From: Nocardioides carbamazepini
Lineage (GTDB): Bacteria; Actinomycetota; Actinomycetes; Propionibacteriales; Nocardioidaceae
Reading direction: 5' to 3'
DNA: 64,000 nucleotides
NCBI RefSeq assembly: GCF_024614185.1
Contig: NZ_JAHTLF010000015.1
Span: 445,402 to 509,401, forward strand
Shown here: positions 57,855 through 64,000 of the stretch, in pieces
Layout of the letters: the number at the start of each line of letters is the position of its first letter
How positions within the stretch are numbered: the stretch's first letter is position 1
The notes under the pieces: model-generated
Told to the model about the DNA's origin: nothing
What the model saw: only the letters and a program-made list of their open reading frames with translations
The model's database searches: none
Made by a program: the position numbers and the translations under genes

Positions 57855-58876
57855 TGAGACTCCGCCTCGCCGTCGCCACGGCTGCCAGCCTGGCCCTGGC
57901 CCTGTCCGCCTGCTCCTCCGACGTCGCGGACGACGATGACGACGCCAAGCCCGCCTCCGGCGCGTCGGCGACGCCCGAGGGCCCGTGGACCTTCACCGAC
58001 GGATCCGGCGAGGTCGTCGAGCTCGACCAGGTGCCGACCCGGATCATCGCGCACGCGCCGGCGGCCGCCGCCCTCATCTCCTACGGCATCCGACCGGTGG
58101 GCATCTACGGCGACGAGCCCGTCGACACCGACCCGAACCTGGACGGGGTCGACCTGACCGGCATCGAGATCCTCGGCGAGGAGTGGGGCTCCATCGACGT
58201 CGCCAAGGCCTCGACCCTCGCCCCCGACCTGATCGTGGCCGACTGGTGGCCCGCCGAGAAGGCGCACTCCGGCCTCGAGAACAGCGTGAAGGCCAAGAGC
58301 AAGAAGCTCGCCGAGCTGGCGCCCGTCGTGGGGCCGTCGCAGGGTGGCTCGATCCTCAACCTGGCCGAGGGCTACGAGGACCTCGCCGAGACCCTCGGCG
58401 CGGACGTCGAGGACTCCCAGGGCGCCGAGGACAAGGCCGCCTTCGAGGAGGCCCGGGACGCGTTCGTCGCCGCCATGGAGGACAAGGACCTGACCGCCCT
58501 GGCCGTCTCGCCGACCGCCGACCTGCTCTATGCGGCCAACCCGGAGTACGCCCCGGAGCTGCTGGACTTCACCGAGTGGGGGCTGCAGGTCGTCACGCCC
58601 GACACTCCGGACCCGGACTTCCCGTACTGGGAGAACCTGAGCTGGGAGAACGCCGACAAGTACCAGCCCGACGTGCTCCTCATCGACAGCCGCAGCTTCG
58701 AGGAGGCCAAGAAGACCGTCGCCGCCCAGCCGACCTGGACCTCGATCCGCGCGGCCGAGGCGGGCCAGCTGATCGAGTGGCCGGCGTTCTGGCTGCACAC
58801 GTACGCCGACTACGCCGACGCCCTCACCAAGCTGACCGCCGACCTGGCCGACGTCGACGACACCATCGGCGACTGA
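57854..58876 (+). CDS. Fe3+-siderophore ABC transporter, substrate-binding lipoprotein
   Basis: 340 residues. Signal peptide with lipobox ALSACSS (Cys 20), an acidic linker (DVADDDDDAK), then a two-lobed FepB/FhuD-type fold: VELDQVPTRIIAHAPAAAALISYGIRPVGIYG, EEWGSIDVAKASTLAPDLIVAD, and a C-terminal lobe ending in LADVDDTIGD. It is attached outside the membrane and passes siderophores to the permeases. TAGCCT lies six bases before the ATG. First gene of a four-gene operon whose genes overlap or nearly so. The siderophore is unknown. Confidence 0.92.
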   Translation: MRLRLAVATAASLALALSACSSDVADDDDDAKPASGASATPEGPWTFTDGSGEVVELDQVPTRIIAHAPAAAALISYGIRPVGIYGDEPVDTDPNLDGVDLTGIEILGEEWGSIDVAKASTLAPDLIVADWWPAEKAHSGLENSVKAKSKKLAELAPVVGPSQGGSILNLAEGYEDLAETLGADVEDSQGAEDKAAFEEARDAFVAAMEDKDLTALAVSPTADLLYAANPEYAPELLDFTEWGLQVVTPDTPDPDFPYWENLSWENADKYQPDVLLIDSRSFEEAKKTVAAQPTWTSIRAAEAGQLIEWPAFWLHTYADYADALTKLTADLADVDDTIGD

Positions 58877-58883
58877 TCGCCGG

Positions 58884-59930
58884 GTGTCCGCAGCAACCGT
58901 CACCGCGACAGCGGCGCCGCGCCGGCGGCGGGCCTCCGGGCTCGCCGCCGGCCTCGTGCTGCTCGCGGCGCTGGTCCCGGTGCTGGCGTTCCTCAGCATC
59001 ACCCAGGGGTCCCGGGACATCGCACTGCGCGACGTCCTGGACGCGTTCGGCCACTTCACGCAGTCCTCGTCGGTCGATGACACCGTGACCGTGCGGCTGC
59101 GGGTGCCGCGCACCATCCTCGGCCTGCTCGTCGGCGCCGCGCTCGGCCTGGCGGGCACCCTGCTCCAGGGCCTCACCCGCAATGCACTCGCCGATCCCGG
59201 GATCATGGGCGTCAATGCCGGCGCGGCATTCGCCGTGGTCGGCTCGATCACCCTGCTGGGGGTCAGCGGCCTCGGGTTCCACGTCGCCGCGGCCTTCGTC
59301 GGCGCCCTCGCCGCCACCGCGCTCGTGTACGCCGTCGGCTCGCTCGGTCGGGACGGCGCGACGCCCGTCAAGATGGCTCTCGCCGGCGCCGCGATCACGG
59401 CCGGGCTGACGGCCGTGACGACCGGCCTGCTGCTGACGGACCTCGCCGCCCAACAGCAGTACCGGTTCTGGCAGGTCGGCTCCCTGGCCGGCCGGTACGC
59501 CCCCATCGTCACCGGGGTGGCCCCCTTCCTGGCCGCCGGTGTCGTCGGCGCGCTGCTGTGCGGTCGCTGGCTCAACGCGCTCGCGCTGGGCGACGACGCC
59601 GCCCGCGGCCTCGGGGTCTCCCTGGGCCGCACCCGGGTGGTCCTCTTCCTCGTCGTCGGCCTGCTCTGCGGCGCGGCGACCGCCGCGTGCGGCCCGATCG
59701 TCTTCGTCGGACTGGTGGTGCCGCACGTCGCCCGCTTCCTGTGCGGGCCCGACTACCGGTGGGTCCTCCCCTACGCCATGGTCCTCGGCGCGCTGCTGCT
59801 GCTGGGTGCCGACGTCCTCGGCCGAGTGCTGGGCGGCACCGGTGAGCTCCAGGTCGGCGTGGTGCTCGGCATCCTCGGCGCCCCGTTCTTCGTCCTCCTC
59901 GTCCGCTACGCCCGGCTGGCGGAGCTATGA
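58884..59930 (+). CDS. Siderophore ABC transporter permease (FecCD family) 1
   Basis: 348 residues with about ten hydrophobic helices. VRLRVPRTILGLLVGAALGLAGTLLQGLTRNALADPGIMGVNAGAAFAVV is the typical FecCD start, and ALALGDDAARGLGVSLGRTR the coupling loop that meets the ATPase; GPIVFVGLVVPHVARFLCGPDYRWVLPYAMVLGA follows. The GTG at 58884 lies seven bases after the binding-protein gene. It pairs with the next permease as a heterodimer. Confidence 0.93.
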   Translation: MSAATVTATAAPRRRRASGLAAGLVLLAALVPVLAFLSITQGSRDIALRDVLDAFGHFTQSSSVDDTVTVRLRVPRTILGLLVGAALGLAGTLLQGLTRNALADPGIMGVNAGAAFAVVGSITLLGVSGLGFHVAAAFVGALAATALVYAVGSLGRDGATPVKMALAGAAITAGLTAVTTGLLLTDLAAQQQYRFWQVGSLAGRYAPIVTGVAPFLAAGVVGALLCGRWLNALALGDDAARGLGVSLGRTRVVLFLVVGLLCGAATAACGPIVFVGLVVPHVARFLCGPDYRWVLPYAMVLGALLLLGADVLGRVLGGTGELQVGVVLGILGAPFFVLLVRYARLAEL

Positions 59931-61018
59931 GCACCCCGACCGCGGCCGCGCCGGCCGCGCCCACCCGTCCGGGCGAGGAGAACCGCACCGACGCGCGCGG
60001 CGCGCTGCGTCGTACCCGCCAGCGCCGCCGGATCCGCGCGCTCGCCGTGCCGGTGGTCCTCCTGTCCGTCGCGGCCCTGCTGGCCCTGCTCACGCTCTGC
60101 TTCGGCTCGGTCCGACTCAGCCTCGACCAGGTGCTCGGCTCCCTCCTCGGCATCCGGGACAACGGGGCCGTCGACTTCATCGTGCGGGACCTGGCCGGGC
60201 CGCAGGTCAGGGCCGCGCTGTGCGTGGGCCTGGCCCTCGGCGCCGCGGGCACCATCTTCCAGCAGCTGCTGCGCAACCCCCTGGCCTCACCGGACTTCGT
60301 CGGCATCTCCGCCGGCGCGAGCGCCGCGGCTGTCGCGGGCATCGCCGTCCCGGCCTTCGCCGGCGCCAGCCTGCCGGCGCTCGCGTTCGTGGGCGGGCTG
60401 GTGACCGCGGCCGTCATGTACCTCCTCGCCTGGCGCGACGGCATCACCGGCTACCGATTCGTGCTGATCGGCATCGGCACGGCGGCGTTCTCCACCGGGA
60501 TCGTGGGCTACCTGCTCACCCGGACGTCGCTGACCGAGGCCCGGGCCGCGCTGCACTGGTTGACCGGGTCGATCGGCCAGGCCGGAGACGCGGAGAACGA
60601 CGTGCTGCTGGTCGCGCTGATCGTCTTCGTGCCGTTCATCCCCGTGCTCCAGCGGATGCTGCGCACCGTCGAGATGGGCGACGACACGGCGCGAGGGCTG
60701 GGCGTGCGCATGGAGCCCACCCGGCTCGCTCTGATCGCGGTCGGCGTCCTGCTCACCTCGCTGGCCACGGCCGTCGCGGGCCCGATCGCCTTCGTGGCCC
60801 TGGTGGCCGGCCCGGTCGCCGACCGGCTACTCGGCAGCGCCCGTGGCGGCATCGTCGCCGCCGGCGCCGTCGGCGCCCTCCTGTGCCTCGTCGCGGACTA
60901 TGTCGCCCAGTACCTCCTGCCCGTCGAGGTCCCGACCGGCGTGGTCACCGGCGCCGTCGGGGCGCCCTACCTGCTGTGGCTGATCGCCACCACCAACCGG
61001 AGAGGAATGGGCGGATGA
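59927..61018 (+). CDS. Siderophore ABC transporter permease (FecCD family) 2
   Basis: 363 residues. An Arg-rich N-terminal cytosolic tail (EENRTDARGALRRTRQRRRIR) precedes about nine helices. Family blocks: GPQVRAALCVGLALGAAGTIFQQLLRNPLASPDFVGISAGASAA, MGDDTARGLGVRMEPTRLAL and GPIAFVALVAGPVADRLLGSARGG. Its ATG overlaps the preceding stop (ATGA), and its own stop overlaps the start of the ATPase gene, so the three proteins are made in step. Confidence 0.93.
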   Translation: MSTPTAAAPAAPTRPGEENRTDARGALRRTRQRRRIRALAVPVVLLSVAALLALLTLCFGSVRLSLDQVLGSLLGIRDNGAVDFIVRDLAGPQVRAALCVGLALGAAGTIFQQLLRNPLASPDFVGISAGASAAAVAGIAVPAFAGASLPALAFVGGLVTAAVMYLLAWRDGITGYRFVLIGIGTAAFSTGIVGYLLTRTSLTEARAALHWLTGSIGQAGDAENDVLLVALIVFVPFIPVLQRMLRTVEMGDDTARGLGVRMEPTRLALIAVGVLLTSLATAVAGPIAFVALVAGPVADRLLGSARGGIVAAGAVGALLCLVADYVAQYLLPVEVPTGVVTGAVGAPYLLWLIATTNRRGMGG

Positions 61019-61818
61019 CCCTGACCGAGTCCCCCGCGACGCCACGCCTGGCGGCCCGCGACCTGTCCCTGGGATACGACGACCGGGTGGTCGTCGACAG
61101 CCTGGACCTGGACGTGCTGGACGGCCGGGTCACGGCCATCGTCGGCGCCAACGCGTGCGGCAAGTCGACGCTGCTGCGCGGCCTGGCGCGCCTGCTGCGC
61201 CCATCGGCGGGCGAGGTGCTGCTCGACGGGACCCCGATCCTGGACCGCGGCTCGCGCGAGGTCGCCCGGATCCTGGGCCTGCTCCCGCAGACGCCCGTGG
61301 CGCCGGACGGCATCACCGTCGCGGATCTGGTCTCCCGGGGCCGGCACCCGCACCAGGGCTGGTTCCGCCAGTGGAGCACGCGCGACGAGACCGCCGTCGC
61401 GGACGCCCTCGCCGCCACCGACACCGTCGAGCTCGTGGACCGCCCGCTGCACGCCCTGTCCGGCGGTCAGCGGCAGCGGGTCTGGATCGCGATGGCCCTC
61501 GCGCAGGAGACCGACCTGCTACTGCTCGACGAGCCGACGACGTACCTCGACATCAGTCACCAGGTCGACCTGCTCCGCCTGCTGCGCGCACTCAACCGGG
61601 CCACCGGGCGCACCATCGTCACCGTGCTGCACGACCTCAACCTCGCCTGCCGCTACAGCGACCACCTCATCGTGATGTCGGCCGGCCGGATCCTCGCCGA
61701 GGGACCGCCGGCCGACGTCGTCACCGCGGACGTGGTCGAGGCGGCGTTCGGGCTGCCGTGCGTCGTCGTCCCGGACCCCGTGGCGGGCACCCCGATGGTG
61801 GTGCCGGCCGGCGACTGA
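61015..61818 (+). CDS. Siderophore ABC transporter ATP-binding protein
   Basis: 267 residues, FepC/FhuC-like. Walker A AIVGANACGKSTLLRGLARLL (about 42), Q-loop LGLLPQTPVAPDGITVADLVSRGRHPHQGWF, signature HALSGGQRQRVWIAMALAQ, Walker B LLLLDEPTTYLDISHQ and the switch His in VTVLHDLNLACRY. The Q-loop region with G-R-x-P-H is typical of iron-siderophore ATPases. Last gene of the iron-controlled operon; the ATG is four bases inside the permease gene. Confidence 0.95.
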   Translation: MTLTESPATPRLAARDLSLGYDDRVVVDSLDLDVLDGRVTAIVGANACGKSTLLRGLARLLRPSAGEVLLDGTPILDRGSREVARILGLLPQTPVAPDGITVADLVSRGRHPHQGWFRQWSTRDETAVADALAATDTVELVDRPLHALSGGQRQRVWIAMALAQETDLLLLDEPTTYLDISHQVDLLRLLRALNRATGRTIVTVLHDLNLACRYSDHLIVMSAGRILAEGPPADVVTADVVEAAFGLPCVVVPDPVAGTPMVVPAGD

Positions 61819-61834
61819 GTGCGACCATGCCGGG

Positions 61835-63196
61835 ATGACCCGGCGCGGCGCCACCCTCGGCCTCGGCATACTCGTGGCCGCGCTCGCCGCCGGGTGCACT
61901 GCGGCCCCGGCCCCGCCGGCGCCCCAAGGCTCATCGACGCCACCCGCCGCACGGCAGCCGCTGGTCGTCGCGGTCCACGCGACCCGGCCGGCACCGCGCC
62001 TCACCCTCGCCGAGGCGGAGGCCATCGCCGCGGGCGAGGTCGGCTCCTGGCGGACGCTGGACGGGACCGACCGGCCGCTCCGCCTCGTCGCGAGCGCGCG
62101 GGAGGTACGCCGGGACCGGTATGCCGTGGCCGTGGTCCCCGCCGCCGAGGTCGACGCCACCGTTCGGGCGGCGCGCGTCGGCGGCGTCGACCCGCTCCGG
62201 CGACCGGCGGACTACCCGCTCCTCGTCGCCGGTCCGGCGCCACCGGCGGTGACCACGCTGAGCGTGGTCGGCGACGTCATGCTCGGCCGCCGGGTCGGTG
62301 CCCGTGCCGCGGCGGCCGGCGACGCCGGCCTGCCCCTGCGCCCGCTCCAGCACCGGCTGCGCTCCGTCGACCTGACCATCGGCAACCTCGAGAACACCCT
62401 GTCCGAGGACGGTCCGCCGCAGCAGGGCGGAGACTCCTTCGCCGCGCCGCCCGAGATCCTCGACGGGCTCGCCGACGCCGGCTTCGACGCGGTGTCCCTG
62501 GCCAACAACCACACCGGCGACTTCGGCGAGCAGGCGTTCCTGGCGACGCTGGACCAACTCGCCGACGGCCCGGTCCGGTCCTTCGGAGCGGGACGCGACC
62601 GGGCCGAGGCGGGCGCGGCGTACGTCGCCGAGCGCAACGGCGTGCGCTTCGCCTTCCTCGGCTTCAACGCCATCGGGGAGACGCCGCGGGCGACGGCCCG
62701 TCGCCCCGGCGCGCTGTCGGTGCGGATGCCGCCGCGGACCGGTCCGCTCGTGGAGCGCGACCTCGCCCATGTCGAGGGTCTGGTCCGGCGAGTCGACGGC
62801 GAGGTCGACGTGGTGGTGGTCCTCCCGCACTGGGGCACGCAGTACACCCATGTCGCCGAGCCCGTGCAGACGCAGGTCGCCCGCCGGCTGGTCGACGCCG
62901 GTGCCGACCTCGTGGTCGGCGGACACCCGCACTGGGTGCAGGGCCTGGAGTGGTACGACGGCGCGCTGGTCGCGCACTCGCTGGGCAACTTCGTGTTCGA
63001 CATGGACTTCATGCCCCAGACCCAGCAGGGCGTCGTACTCGAGGCGGTGTTCTGGGGCAACGAGCTCAAGGGGTTCCGGCTGGTCCCGTACGTGATGGAC
63101 GGGGACTTCGCGCCGCGACCGGTGCGGGGTGCGGTGGCCGCCGACATCCTGGGGGACGTCTGGCGCCATGGTGGGGGCCCGTTCCTCAGCCCCTGA
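61835..63196 (+). CDS. CapA-family lipoprotein (poly-gamma-glutamate synthesis protein-like)
   Basis: 453 residues. Lipobox LAAGCT (Cys about 21). After a 130-residue N-terminal part the CapA metallophosphatase-like domain begins: LSVVGDVMLGRRVGARA, DLTIGNLENTLSEDG, VSLANNHTGDFGEQAF, VVVLPHWGTQYTHVAEPVQTQVARRLVDAGADLVVGGHPHWVQGLEW and HSLGNFVFDMDF. In Bacillus CapA takes part in poly-gamma-glutamate capsule export; actinobacterial copies without capBC, as here, have no proven role. It starts 16 bases after the transporter operon and overlaps the convergent peptidase by 11 bases. Confidence 0.88.
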   Translation: MTRRGATLGLGILVAALAAGCTAAPAPPAPQGSSTPPAARQPLVVAVHATRPAPRLTLAEAEAIAAGEVGSWRTLDGTDRPLRLVASAREVRRDRYAVAVVPAAEVDATVRAARVGGVDPLRRPADYPLLVAGPAPPAVTTLSVVGDVMLGRRVGARAAAAGDAGLPLRPLQHRLRSVDLTIGNLENTLSEDGPPQQGGDSFAAPPEILDGLADAGFDAVSLANNHTGDFGEQAFLATLDQLADGPVRSFGAGRDRAEAGAAYVAERNGVRFAFLGFNAIGETPRATARRPGALSVRMPPRTGPLVERDLAHVEGLVRRVDGEVDVVVVLPHWGTQYTHVAEPVQTQVARRLVDAGADLVVGGHPHWVQGLEWYDGALVAHSLGNFVFDMDFMPQTQQGVVLEAVFWGNELKGFRLVPYVMDGDFAPRPVRGAVAADILGDVWRHGGGPFLSP

Positions 63197-64000
63197 GCCA
63201 GGCCAGGACCAGCCGGCCGACCCGGTCGAGCTGGCCGACGTCCACGAGACCGGGCAGGTCGCGGGCGTTGTGGTAGCCGGCGTACGGCGTGCTGCCGATC
63301 CGCAGCCCGGGCAGCCCGGCGCGGACGAACGACCAGTGATCGCTGGAGCGCTGCCCGCTCTCCGCGATGTGGCGCACCCCGGCCCGGCGCGCCGCCCGCA
63401 CCAGCGCGCCCGGCGGCTCGTCGGTCGCGCTGCCGACCGGCACGGCGGCTCCCACGCCGACCCGGTCCAGCGCCAGCATGCCGCGGACGGCCGCACGCTC
63501 GGGCTGGGTGAGTCCGGCGACGTAGTGGCGCGAGCCGTAGTGGTGGTCGTCGTCGGACGTGCCGCGCGGCTCCTCGGCACCGAAGAGCACGAGCACGACC
63601 GGCAGCCGCGCTCGCAGCTCGGTGCGCGCGAGCGCGAGCAGGACGCCGACGCCCGACGCGTTGTCCTCGGCGCCGGGCGAGACGGCCACGGTGTCGAGGT
63701 GGGCGCCCAGCACGAGGTGCGGCCGCGCGGGGTCGAAGCCGGGCGGCGCGGCGATCACGTTCTGGCTGCGGCCGGCGGCGACCGGAACGCCCCACGAGTC
63801 TCCCGCCGGCACGGTGAAGCGCTGGCGGCGGACGTCGTACCCGGCGGCGGTCAGCTCACCAGCCGCCCAGTCGGCGGCCGCCCGGAAGCCGGGACCGGTG
63901 GCCAGCCGTGGCCCGATCGTGCCGGCGAGGTGCTCCACCGCCGCGGAGGCCACCGCGGCATCGAAGGTGACGGGACGCGGCGCTGTCAGCTCCGCAGTAC
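63186..64000 (-). CDS. M28-family zinc aminopeptidase, 5' end outside window
   Basis: At least 271 residues; the frame is open to base 64000, and the sequence before the first internal GTG (TAELTAPRPVTFDAAVASAAVEHL) still fits the family, so the start lies beyond. Two-zinc site: LVLGAHLDTVAVSPGAEDNASGVG (His, Asp), VLFGAEEPRG (Glu pair), MLALDRVG (Asp) and PYAGYHNARDLPG (His). The N-terminal GPRLATGPGFRAAADWAAGELTAAGYDV is typical. Probably secreted, releasing N-terminal residues from peptides. Convergent with the CapA gene. Confidence 0.9.
   Translation of the reverse strand, partial: TAELTAPRPVTFDAAVASAAVEHLAGTIGPRLATGPGFRAAADWAAGELTAAGYDVRRQRFTVPAGDSWGVPVAAGRSQNVIAAPPGFDPARPHLVLGAHLDTVAVSPGAEDNASGVGVLLALARTELRARLPVVLVLFGAEEPRGTSDDDHHYGSRHYVAGLTQPERAAVRGMLALDRVGVGAAVPVGSATDEPPGALVRAARRAGVRHIAESGQRSSDHWSFVRAGLPGLRIGSTPYAGYHNARDLPGLVDVGQLDRVGRLVLAWLRG

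Overview
The window is GC-rich (roughly 70%) DNA with dense, often overlapping genes, GTG starts, actinobacterial-type SOS and iron-box sequences and many actinobacterial families: GlnE beside a GlnA2-type synthetase, a DevR/DevS (DosR/DosS) system, fused CydDC, DUF5998, DUF7455 and an LprG-like lipoprotein with an MFS partner. It looks like an actinobacterial chromosome, most likely Nocardioidaceae (Nocardioides-like); the genus is inference. No phage, transposase, CRISPR array, tRNA or rRNA was seen.

Layout. 0-7.8 kb: the 3'-truncated end of an acyl-CoA dehydrogenase, a secreted RCC1-propeller protein, a small S24-like protein under a perfect SOS box, an acyltransferase, a 5'-3' exonuclease, arginine deiminase and an acyl-CoA carboxylase beta subunit. 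7.8-19.4 kb: a low-oxygen/dormancy block with a DevS-like GAF kinase, an FMN-split-barrel protein, a DevR-like regulator, an Acg-type nitroreductase, cytochrome bd oxidase (cydA, cydB, fused cydDC) and two universal stress proteins. Four related 14-bp DosR-type boxes lie in front of these genes. 19.5-23.5 kb: a GH114-like protein, a UBP zinc finger, a secreted nuclease-fold protein and an unusual zinc-ribbon SDR. 23.5-26.8 kb: a tandem glycine riboswitch in front of gcvT-gcvH-sdaA, a glycine/serine disposal operon.

26.8-29.9 kb: an EAL protein with most of its GGDEF domain missing, divergent from a family-2 glycosyltransferase and a small membrane protein, then a strong bidirectional terminator. 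30-35.5 kb: a SufR-like regulator, glnA (type without the adenylylation tyrosine), glnE, and a divergent membrane protein. 35.5-43.4 kb: nadE, a VOC protein, panB, an M3 peptidase, a transglycosylase-like protein lacking its catalytic Glu, and thymidine kinase. 43.5-48 kb: a phosphodiesterase-like protein, DUF5998 and a GNAT/acyl-CoA-synthetase fusion. 48-57.7 kb: a topoisomerase-IV-like pair (parC and, 5 kb away, parE) enclosing an LprG/P55-like lipid export pair, a beta-carbonic anhydrase and a DUF559-like nuclease gene flanked by inverted repeats. 57.7-64 kb: a siderophore ABC importer under an iron box, a CapA lipoprotein and a 5'-truncated M28 peptidase.

Two features run through the window. 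First, at least fifteen genes have a TANNNT-like hexamer 6-8 bases in front of their start codon and usually no Shine-Dalgarno sequence, the signature of leaderless transcripts; this also helped decide several starts. Second, many adjacent genes overlap by 1-14 bases, indicating coupled translation.
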